Program-made: the position numbers and the translations under genes | Assembly (NCBI RefSeq): GCF_019458025.1 | Contig: NZ_JAHZUY010000026.1 | Location: forward strand, 1 to 46,253 | Source of the DNA: Caldovatus aquaticus | GTDB lineage: Bacteria > Pseudomonadota > Alphaproteobacteria > Acetobacterales > Acetobacteraceae | Direction of reading: 5' to 3' | Length of the DNA: 46,253 nt | The notes under the pieces: model-generated | What the model was told of the DNA's origin: nothing | Databases searched by the model: none | The model's input: the letters and a program-made list of their open reading frames with translations, nothing else | In this document: positions 34,697 to 41,330 of the stretch, piece after piece | How the letters are laid out: every line of letters begins with the position of its first letter | How positions within the stretch are numbered: position 1 is the stretch's first letter

Positions 34697-35532
34697 TGGC
34701 GCTGCGCATCGTCACCGCCGACGAGCGGCTCTCGGCCGGGGCGAACAAGACCACCATGGCCCTGTTCGGCCCGAGCGGCGTCGGCAAGACCAGCCTGCTC
34801 AAGACCCTGCCGGCCGAGGCCACGCTGTGCATCGACCTCGAGGCCGGGCTGAAGTCGGTGCAGGACTGGCGCGGCGACAGCCTCCCCATCCGCTGCTTCG
34901 AGGACGCGATCGACCTCGCCTGCCTGATCGGCGGCGTGAACCCGGCCGCCGACCCGAGCGGGTTCTTCTCCGCGGCGCACCACCAGCACGTGGTCGCCGC
35001 GCATCCCGACCTGGTCCGGCTGCTCGCCGCCAAGAGCATCGTCTTCCTCGACTCGATCACCGACCTGACGCGCCAGGCCATGGCCTGGGCGAAGACCCGG
35101 CCCGAGGCCTTCTCGGAAAAGACGGGCAAGCCCGACACCCGCGGCGCCTACGGCCTCATGGCGCGGGAGGTGATCGCCCTGCTCAAGCACCTCCAGCACG
35201 CGCCCGGCAGGACCGTGATCATGGTCGGCATCCTGGAGCGCGTCACCGACGAGTTCGGGCGGGTGTCCTGGCAGCCGCAGATGGAGGGCGGCAAGGCGGG
35301 CCGTGAACTGCCGGGCATCGTCGACCAGGTGGTCTCGATGGCGCTGTTCTCCCGTGATGCGCAGGGCGCGCTGGTGCATGACCCGGAGCGCGGCACCGAA
35401 CGCCGCCTGGTCTGCCGCACGGCCAACAGCTTCGGCCTGCCGGCCAAGGACCGCTCGGGTCGCCTCGACGAGACCGAGCCGCCCGACCTCGCCGCCCTTC
35501 TCCGCAAGATCAACCTCGCGCCCAGGAGCTGA
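34696..35532 (+). CDS. RecA-like phage recombination ATPase (Sak4/AAA_24 type)
   Basis: 278-residue P-loop ATPase. Walker A GPSGVGKTSL (25-34), the strand with LCIDLEAGLKSV (44-55), Walker B KSIVFLDSITDL (113-124) and a late motif RTVIMVGILERVTDEFG. The size and pattern fit Sak4-like single-strand annealing ATPases that replace RecA in phage recombination. It is followed 3 nt later by the DUF669-like gene, a pairing common in phages. A structural homology search would settle the family. Confidence 0.85.
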   Translation: MALRIVTADERLSAGANKTTMALFGPSGVGKTSLLKTLPAEATLCIDLEAGLKSVQDWRGDSLPIRCFEDAIDLACLIGGVNPAADPSGFFSAAHHQHVVAAHPDLVRLLAAKSIVFLDSITDLTRQAMAWAKTRPEAFSEKTGKPDTRGAYGLMAREVIALLKHLQHAPGRTVIMVGILERVTDEFGRVSWQPQMEGGKAGRELPGIVDQVVSMALFSRDAQGALVHDPERGTERRLVCRTANSFGLPAKDRSGRLDETEPPDLAALLRKINLAPRS

Positions 35533-35718
35533 CGCATGACCTTCGACATGAACGACGCCGAGCCGCCGCGCGGCACCGACCTCATCCCGGACGGCAGCTT
35601 CGTGAAGGTGACGATGGCGATCCGACCCGGTGGCCTCGACGGCCAGGGTGAGGCGGATCGGGGCCTGCTCAAGGCCGTGAACCGCTCCCGATTTCCTGGA
35701 CACGCCTGAGGGCGTAAT

Positions 35719-36621
35719 TCACGCCGCCATGCGCTGCATCGTGGCGTGGTGATCCCGGCGCACCTGCGCCGGGCTGCGGTGGCCGTGCCGGCCCACCATC
35801 CAGTGCTCGTTGTACACCTTCTGCCACGCCAGCAGCGCCTGGCGCAGCTCCTCCACGGTCTCGAACGTCCGCACCCACAGCAACTGCTCCTTCAGCGTGC
35901 GGATCATCCGCTCGGCGCACCCGTTGCCCTCCGGGGCGCGGACAAACGACGGGCTCGACGCAATCCCCAGGAACGCGAGCTCCTGCTGGAAATCGTCGGC
36001 CATGTACTGCGTCCCGTGGTCATGGCGCAACCGCAGCCCGCTGGCGACCTTCGCGCCGATCCGCCCGAAGCGCTCCCGCACCCCCTGCCGGATCGGCTCC
36101 AGTGCCTCCCAGCGCGTCGCACGGGCCGCCGCATGCACGCCCACCAGCTCGGCCGTGCAATGGTCGACCGCGATGAACACCGCCGCCGTACCCTCCCGCA
36201 GCGTGACCGTCGTCGAGAAGTCCGTCCCCCACATCAGGTCCGGCGCCTCGGTGAGAATCGTCCCCTCGTGCGCCCGCGGTCCCCGCGGGCCGCCGCCGCG
36301 TTGCGGCGCCAGCAGGCCGTGCGCGCCCATCAGCCGCAGCACCCGCGACTTGCCGCTACGGATGCCCTCGGCCCGCAGCTTCGCCCACACCTTGCGGTAG
36401 CCCTCGCCGGTGAACGGGCTCACCGCCAGCACGGCCCGGATCGCCGCCACCAGCGCCTCGTCACTGAGCGCCGTCTTCGGGCCGCGCTTGGCCGGCGGGG
36501 CACGGTCCGGCCGCGTGGCCGCAGCCTGGGCATACCACGTCGAGCGGGCAAGCTCCCACGCCGAGCACACGCGCCTGACCCCGTACACCCGGCCCGTCCC
36601 CTCCGACGTCGCCGCGCTCAT
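35719..36621 (-). CDS. IS3-family transposase OrfB
   Basis: 300-residue DDE integrase-fold transposase. N-terminal HTH_21-type region (about 62-105). Catalytic triad in LMWGTDFST (Asp134), RHDHGTQYMADDF (Asp201) and NGCAERMIRTLKEQ (Glu237); the last two are separated by 35 residues, the IS3 DD(35)E spacing. ATG 36621 overlaps the orfA stop (ATGA), so expression may use coupled initiation rather than the frameshift typical of many IS3 members. The frame is also open upstream, so a fusion by frameshifting cannot be excluded. Confidence 0.93.
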   Translation of the reverse strand: MSAATSEGTGRVYGVRRVCSAWELARSTWYAQAAATRPDRAPPAKRGPKTALSDEALVAAIRAVLAVSPFTGEGYRKVWAKLRAEGIRSGKSRVLRLMGAHGLLAPQRGGGPRGPRAHEGTILTEAPDLMWGTDFSTTVTLREGTAAVFIAVDHCTAELVGVHAAARATRWEALEPIRQGVRERFGRIGAKVASGLRLRHDHGTQYMADDFQQELAFLGIASSPSFVRAPEGNGCAERMIRTLKEQLLWVRTFETVEELRQALLAWQKVYNEHWMVGRHGHRSPAQVRRDHHATMQRMAA

Positions 36622-36953
36622 TTCGGCAACCTCGTCTCGTCCAAAGGGAGGCCGGCTTTCAACCTCCGGATCGCGTCGCGCTGCAGTTCGCAGCGCATCG
36701 TCATCTCGCCCAGCACCGCCTTGAGCCGTTCGATTTCCTCGTCCCGCGCGTCGGTCTCGCGTGCCTTCAGGCCCGCCATGCCCGATGCGAGAAACGCCTC
36801 GCGCCACTCGGTCAGCTTCGCCGCCGTGACCTTCGACTCCCGCGACACCGTGTCCAAGTCCTCGCCGCGCAGCAGCCTCAGCACCGCATCACGCTTGGAC
36901 TTCGCCGACCAGCGGCCGCGCTCCTTCACCAACTCGACCTTCTTGTGCTTCAT
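36618..36953 (-). CDS. IS3-family transposase OrfA
   Basis: 111-residue DNA-binding protein. Helix-turn-helix in RWSAKSKRDAVLRLLRGEDL and DTVSRESKVTAAKLTEWREAFL (14-55), then a leucine-zipper-like helix (RDEEIERLKAVLGEMTMRCEL, 70-90). ATG 36953 starts MKHKKVELVKERG. Binds the terminal repeats together with OrfB. Confidence 0.92.
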   Translation of the reverse strand: MKHKKVELVKERGRWSAKSKRDAVLRLLRGEDLDTVSRESKVTAAKLTEWREAFLASGMAGLKARETDARDEEIERLKAVLGEMTMRCELQRDAIRRLKAGLPLDETRLPK

Positions 36954-37614
36954 CTCGGACTCTCCTCTTGGGGTTAGGATCCCGCAAGAGCGTGTCCAAG
37001 GAAATCGAGGGGCGGAGGAGCCGCCAGGACCCCGGGCAGCGACGTACGCATGCTCGATTGCGAGTTCACCGTGCTGGCGGGGCCGCATGCGCGGCGGAAG
37101 TTCTGGCAGAGCTTCACGGTGGCCGGCGGCAAGGTGGATGAGCAGGGCGTGTCCATCGGCTGGAAGATCTCCAAGGGGATGTTCCGCGCGATGATCGACA
37201 GCGCCTGCGGCCTCGACCCCAAGGACATGAGCGAGGCGGCAAGAGCGAGGCGGGTGCTGCGCGGCCTCGCCGACCTCCACGGCATCACCTTCGCCGCCAA
37301 GCTGCGCATCGAGCCGGCGAGCGACCCCCGCTACGGCGACAGCAACCGCCTCGACCGCGTGGTGCTCCCGGGGGAGCCGGAATACGCGCGCATCATGGCG
37401 GGCGAGGCGCTGCCGCCGGCCCCGAGCCAGCGCGCACCGCGCCCGGCCTCCGCGCCCGCCGCGGCGGCGCCCGTCTGGGCCAACACGGGCGCGCCCCGGG
37501 CGCCGGTGGCGACCGCACCGGCCTGGGCCACGCCTGCCGCCATGCCGCCCGCGCCGCCACCCGCGCCGGCGCCGCTCGCCAACGGCCCGGCCTGGCTGAA
37601 CGGCTGATGGCGGC

Positions 37615-38088
37615 ATGGCACGACGACGCTGGGCGCGGCCGCGGGAGGCTTGTGCCCTGGCCGACAAGCCCGCGCCGCTGCCCGGATGCACGCCGGCCGA
37701 CCAGATCCGCCGGCTCACCTGCGCGCTCTGCGGCCGCGAGGCGAAAGGCTTCGGCTACGTCCATGAGCTTCGGCTCGGCGTCCACCCGAAGCTGTCCTTC
37801 TGCTCGATGCGCTGCTGCGACGCTGGCAGTGTGCTGGCACGGCAGAGAGGCAGCGTGATCGACAAGACCCCGATGGAGGAGCGCGCCATCAAGGAGGCGC
37901 GCCGGCCGCTCGCCGAGGTGCTGCAGGAGCTCGGCCTGCTCGCGCCCTTCCACGACCGCAGCGCGGCCGAGATCGACCGCCTCATCGAGGCCTGCGTCGA
38001 CGCTTCCAGGCCTCGATGCGGTGCCAGGCGGCCGACCGCGATCCGCTCGACGACCCGATTCCTTTTAGTTGAGGGGACATCGCCATGA
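37615..38088 (+). CDS. DUF6511-like phage protein with a probably frameshifted C-terminus
   Basis: 157 residues. Zinc-finger-like cysteines: CALCGRE near 36-42 and SFCSMRCCDAG near 61-71. A helical part follows (DKTPMEERAIKEARRPLAEV, then LQELGLLAPFHDRSAAEIDRLIEACVD). After VD near nucleotide 38001 the frame reads ASRPRCGARRPTAIRSTTRF. One extra nucleotide near 38002 would give FQASMRCQAADRDPLDDPIPF, the type of ending seen in relatives. In favour of the present frame, its TGA overlaps the HNH gene start (ATGA). The N-terminal residues before LADKPAPLPG may be artificial. Confidence 0.72.
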   Translation: MARRRWARPREACALADKPAPLPGCTPADQIRRLTCALCGREAKGFGYVHELRLGVHPKLSFCSMRCCDAGSVLARQRGSVIDKTPMEERAIKEARRPLAEVLQELGLLAPFHDRSAAEIDRLIEACVDASRPRCGARRPTAIRSTTRFLLVEGTSP

Positions 38089-38516
38089 GCACCGGAGAGA
38101 TCTGGCGCGACGTCCCCAGCGTGCCTGGCGTGCTGGCGAGCAGCGAGGGGCGCGTGATGATCGCACCGTATCGCGGACCGATGCCCAACGGAGGAGAGCG
38201 GCCCTACGGCGGGACGCCGACCTTCGGCGTCTGGAACAAGACCGACGGGCGCTTCGTCACGACGGTGGGCGAGCGGACCTGGAAGGTCGCGCGGCTCGTC
38301 GCAGAAGCATTCCACGGACCGCCTCCTTTCGAAGGCGCCGTGGTGATGCACCTCGACGAGAACGCCGCCAACAACCGGGCGAGCAACCTCCGCTGGGGCA
38401 CGCAGAAGGAGAATCTGAACGCGCCGGGCTTCCTCGAATACTGCCGCAACAGGACCGGGGCAGACAGCCCGACGGCGAAGGCGCGTCGGAAGCGGAGTGT
38501 GGGATGCTCGACCTGA
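38085..38516 (+). CDS. HNH endonuclease, NUMOD4/HNH_3 type
   Basis: 143-residue free-standing endonuclease. N-terminal NUMOD4-like motif EIWRDVPSVPGVLASSEGRV (5-24), then WKVARLVAEAFHGPPP and the HNH core VVMHLDENAANNRASNLRWG, TQKENL. A basic C-terminus (SPTAKARRKRSVG) follows. GAGGGGA precedes the ATG. It overlaps the following nuclease gene by 13 nt. Its insertion into a replication module resembles mobile HNH genes of phages. Confidence 0.88.
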   Translation: MSTGEIWRDVPSVPGVLASSEGRVMIAPYRGPMPNGGERPYGGTPTFGVWNKTDGRFVTTVGERTWKVARLVAEAFHGPPPFEGAVVMHLDENAANNRASNLRWGTQKENLNAPGFLEYCRNRTGADSPTAKARRKRSVGCST

Positions 38517-39274
38517 ACTCCGGCTCCGGCGCCGTCTACGGGCGCGGCGACGCGCCCCCGGGCGACGCCGCGGTCATCACCGCCCGCATCAACGCGCTGG
38601 TGGACGCCGCCCTGCTGGCGCGCCATCGGCAGCAGCGGCCGCGCGACTATCTCGGCGGCAGCCGCGTCGGCGAGCCCTGTGCGCGCAAGCTGGTGTACGA
38701 GATCACGCACGCGCCGAAGGACCGCGACTTCGACGCCGACATCCTTCGGATCTTCGACGCCGGCCACCAATTCGAGGCGCTGTCCATCCGCTGGCTCCGT
38801 CTCGCCGGCTTCGACCTGCGCGACCGCGGCGCGGATGGCGAGCAGTTCGGCTTCGTCGCGGCCGGCGGTCGGCTGCGCGGGCACGCCGACGGCGTGATCG
38901 TCGGCGGCCCCGCGGTCGGGCTGCGCTGGCCCGCGCTGTGGGAGCACAAGGCGCTCGGCCAGAGATCCTGGACCGACCTGGTCAAGCGCGGGCTGCGGCT
39001 GTCGAAGCCGGTCTACTTCGCGCAGGTGCAGCTCTACATGGCCTACCTCGATCTGGAGGTCGCGCTGCTCACGGCGCTGAACCGCGACACGCTGGCGCTG
39101 CACCACGAGGCGGTGCCCTTCGACGCCGCCGAGGCGCAGCGCCTGTCCGACCACGCCGTCGATATCCTGCGGGCCGCCGAGGCGGGTGAACTGCCGCCGC
39201 GCATCGCGCAGTCACCCGACTTCCACCTCTGCCGCCTCTGTCCCTACGCAACCCGCTGCTGGGAGGCGCCATGA
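38504..39274 (+). CDS. PD-(D/E)XK nuclease with iron-sulfur cysteines (Cas4/AddB-like)
   Basis: 256-residue exonuclease-like protein. Nuclease core: GHADGVIV with Asp129, WEHKALG with Glu147 and Lys149, and QVQLYMAYL with Gln174 and Tyr178. The cysteines Cys59 (GEPCARKLVYE) and Cys243, Cys246, Cys252 (CRLCPYATRCW) have the C...CxxCxxxxxC arrangement that binds 4Fe-4S in Cas4, AddB and Exo5. Likely a 5'-end-processing exonuclease for phage recombination. It starts at ATG 38504 with GGAG upstream and overlaps the helicase gene by ATGA. Confidence 0.9.
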   Translation: MLDLNSGSGAVYGRGDAPPGDAAVITARINALVDAALLARHRQQRPRDYLGGSRVGEPCARKLVYEITHAPKDRDFDADILRIFDAGHQFEALSIRWLRLAGFDLRDRGADGEQFGFVAAGGRLRGHADGVIVGGPAVGLRWPALWEHKALGQRSWTDLVKRGLRLSKPVYFAQVQLYMAYLDLEVALLTALNRDTLALHHEAVPFDAAEAQRLSDHAVDILRAAEAGELPPRIAQSPDFHLCRLCPYATRCWEAP

Positions 39275-40593
39275 CCATCACCCCCTCCGACACCCAGCAC
39301 CGCGCGATCGCGGCGATCAAGCACTGGTTCCAGAACGAAGCCGACCGGAAGCAGGTGTTCCGGCTGTTCGGCTATGCCGGCACCGGCAAGTCGACGGTGC
39401 TGCGCTTCGCGCTCGACGAGCTCGGCCTCGAGCACCACCGCAGCGGCGGCGACGGCGAGGCCTGCGTGCCCGGAGTGGTGACGGCCACCTTCACCGGCAA
39501 GGCCGCGCTGGTGCTGCGCCGCAAGGGCACCCCGGCCCGCACCATCCACAGCCTGATCTACTCCGTCATCGAGGCGACCGAGGAGGAGGTCGAGGCGGCC
39601 GAGAGGAAGGTCGAGGAGGCGGTGGCGCGGGCGCGCGGCCTCTCGGGCTTCGAGCGCACCGCCGCCGAGGCGGCCATCGAGGCCATGCGGCAGGGCGTCG
39701 CCGACATGAAGCGCCCGCGCTTCGCCCTCAACCCCAAGAGCGACGCCGCGCACGCGAAGCTGATCGTGCTCGACGAGGTCTCGATGGTCGGCGAGGAGAT
39801 GGCGCGCGACCTGATGAGCTTCGGCAAGCCGATCCTGGTGCTCGGCGACCCCGGCCAGCTGCCGCCGATCCAGGGCGAGGGCGCGTTCACCAAGGACGCG
39901 CCCGACGTCATGCTGACCGAGATCCACCGCCAGGCGGCGGAGAGCGCGATCATCCGCCTCGCCACCATGGCGCGGCAGGGCGAGCCGATCGGCTTCGGCC
40001 GCTACGACGACCACGTCTGGAAGATGCGCAAGACGGACGTGACGCCGGAGCAGGCGCTGCGCGGCGGCCAGGTGATCTGCGGCCTGAACGCCACCCGGCT
40101 GCAGCTGAACAACGCCATGCGCCGCGCCGCCGGCTTCGGCGACGGCGGCTGGCTGCCCACCGGGCCGGGCGAGAAGATCATCTGCCTCAAGAACCAGAAC
40201 GACCTCGGCCTGATCAATGGCATGTTCCTCACCCTCTCCGACATCGTCGACGAGGGCAGCCACTACGTCTCGGCAGTCGTGACCGACGAGGAGGGCAACC
40301 GCATCGGCGCGCCGCAGGCCGACGGCAGCCGCGGCCGGCTGCGGATCTACAAGGGGCACTTCGAGGACCACGTCGCCTTCGACCGGCAGCGCCACGACCG
40401 CGACTGGAAGCTCAAGAAGGGGCTGACCGAGGCAACCTTCGGCTGGGCCATCACCGGCCACAAGGCGCAGGGCAGCCAGTTTCCGACTGTCCTGGTCTGG
40501 GACGACGGGCTCGGCCGCACGGCACTGGATCGCAACCGATGGCTCTACACCGCCATCACGCGGGCCGAGTGGGGGCTGGTGATCGTCGCATGA
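39271..40593 (+). CDS. SF1B helicase, RecD/Dda-like
   Basis: 440-residue helicase. Walker A GYAGTGKST (34-42), Walker B IVLDEVSM (165-172), GDPGQLPP motif III near 195, and motifs GWAITGHKAQGSQFPTVLV and YTAITRA near the C-terminus. A Glu-rich helical insertion sits at about 100-146. Resembles RecD2 or T4 Dda, used in replication start-up and strand displacement. ATGA overlaps on both sides tie it to the nuclease and the HNH gene. The two could act as an AddAB-like end-resection pair, which is inference. Confidence 0.92.
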   Translation: MTITPSDTQHRAIAAIKHWFQNEADRKQVFRLFGYAGTGKSTVLRFALDELGLEHHRSGGDGEACVPGVVTATFTGKAALVLRRKGTPARTIHSLIYSVIEATEEEVEAAERKVEEAVARARGLSGFERTAAEAAIEAMRQGVADMKRPRFALNPKSDAAHAKLIVLDEVSMVGEEMARDLMSFGKPILVLGDPGQLPPIQGEGAFTKDAPDVMLTEIHRQAAESAIIRLATMARQGEPIGFGRYDDHVWKMRKTDVTPEQALRGGQVICGLNATRLQLNNAMRRAAGFGDGGWLPTGPGEKIICLKNQNDLGLINGMFLTLSDIVDEGSHYVSAVVTDEEGNRIGAPQADGSRGRLRIYKGHFEDHVAFDRQRHDRDWKLKKGLTEATFGWAITGHKAQGSQFPTVLVWDDGLGRTALDRNRWLYTAITRAEWGLVIVA

Positions 40594-41330
40594 CGAAGCG
40601 CGCTTCTGTCCTCACGGGATTGCGGCCAGGCGATCGGATCGGTCGTTGGACCATCATCGCGCCCGCGTCGGCGCTGAGGAGTCCCCCTGGACGTGTCCGG
40701 CCGCGATGGCTCTGCCGTTGTGAATGCGGCACCGAGAAGGTGGTGCTCGTCCAAAGCCTCGTCTTGGCGTTGCGGTCGTCACGCGGCGGCAGCCGAAGCT
40801 GTGGCTGCCTCGCGGTCATGCGCGCGACGCGGCATTCTCACACGGCCGGCGGGCGTCCGACGCCCGAGTACACGGCTTGGCTGGCCGCGAAAAAGCGATG
40901 CGAGAACCCCCGCAACGCCTCCTACCCGCACTATGGTGCGCGCGGCATCTCGATGTGCCCTGCCTGGGCGCGGGATTTTGAGGCCTTTCTGCGCGACATG
41001 GGGCCGCGCCCCAGCCCGGCACACAGCCTGGATCGCATCGATCCCGACGGCGACTATGCGCCGGGGAACTGCCGGTGGGCGCCACCCGAGATTCAGGCAC
41101 GAAACAGGCGCGTGACTCGCTGGTATCTGTTCGAGGGTGAGCAGCTCGTCCTGGCGCAGGTGGCTGCGCGGCTCGGCATCACACGAGATCAGGCGCGGGC
41201 GCTGGAACGGAAACGGCAGCTGCCGGCTTGGCGCGTTCCCGGCACCGGCGCGAACCGCGCGGCCCCAGCGTCCACGTTCACTCTCGATTTGAATGACGTG
41301 CCGGCGACCGCCGGAGACGCGCTAGCATGA
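40590..41330 (+). CDS. HNH endonuclease (phage, zinc-finger type)
   Basis: 246-residue protein. The N-terminal zinc site has CRCECG (52-57) and CGCL near 85. The phage-type HNH part has YTAWLAAKKRCENPRNASYP, HYGARGISMCPAW and SLDRIDPDGDYAPGNCRWAPP followed by QARNRR. A C-terminal helix-turn-helix-like stretch (LVLAQVAARLGITRDQARAL) probably binds DNA. Unrelated in sequence to the HNH gene at 38085. It sits between helicase and primase with ATGA overlaps on both sides. Confidence 0.87.
   Translation: MTKRASVLTGLRPGDRIGRWTIIAPASALRSPPGRVRPRWLCRCECGTEKVVLVQSLVLALRSSRGGSRSCGCLAVMRATRHSHTAGGRPTPEYTAWLAAKKRCENPRNASYPHYGARGISMCPAWARDFEAFLRDMGPRPSPAHSLDRIDPDGDYAPGNCRWAPPEIQARNRRVTRWYLFEGEQLVLAQVAARLGITRDQARALERKRQLPAWRVPGTGANRAAPASTFTLDLNDVPATAGDALA

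Larger units (their letters stand above)
35678..37019 (-). mobile_element. IS3-family insertion sequence
   Basis: About 1342 bp, flanked by GCCG (35674-35677 and 37020-37023), a 4-bp target duplication; a 3-bp reading is also possible. The imperfect terminal repeats read TGAACCGCTCC-CGATTTCC and TCCTCCGCCCCTCGATTTCC, both continuing into TGGACACGC with one extra T in the second. Contains orfA and orfB on the minus strand. Full-length and probably functional. Confidence 0.9.
35536..37607 (+). pseudogene. DUF669-like phage protein interrupted by an IS3-family element
   Basis: The 5' part (35536-35677) encodes 47 residues ending DRGLLKA, and the 3' part (37024-37607) resumes ARTPGSDVRMLDCEFTVLAG. 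Excising 35678-37019 and one GCCG copy gives a continuous 241-codon frame. The protein would have a DIPDGSF-type start, the LDCEFTVLAGPHARRKFWQS segment similar to DUF669, and a Pro/Ala-rich C-terminal tail (LANGPAWLNG). DUF669 neighbours of Sak4/AAA_24 genes are thought to act in DNA annealing. The downstream part alone might be translated from ATG 37050, but it lacks the N-terminal domain. Confidence 0.85.

Noticed and set aside
37607-37858. Short frame starting at the end of the DUF669-like gene
   Set aside because: Overlaps the DUF6511-like gene in another frame; that gene has cysteine motifs and better context.
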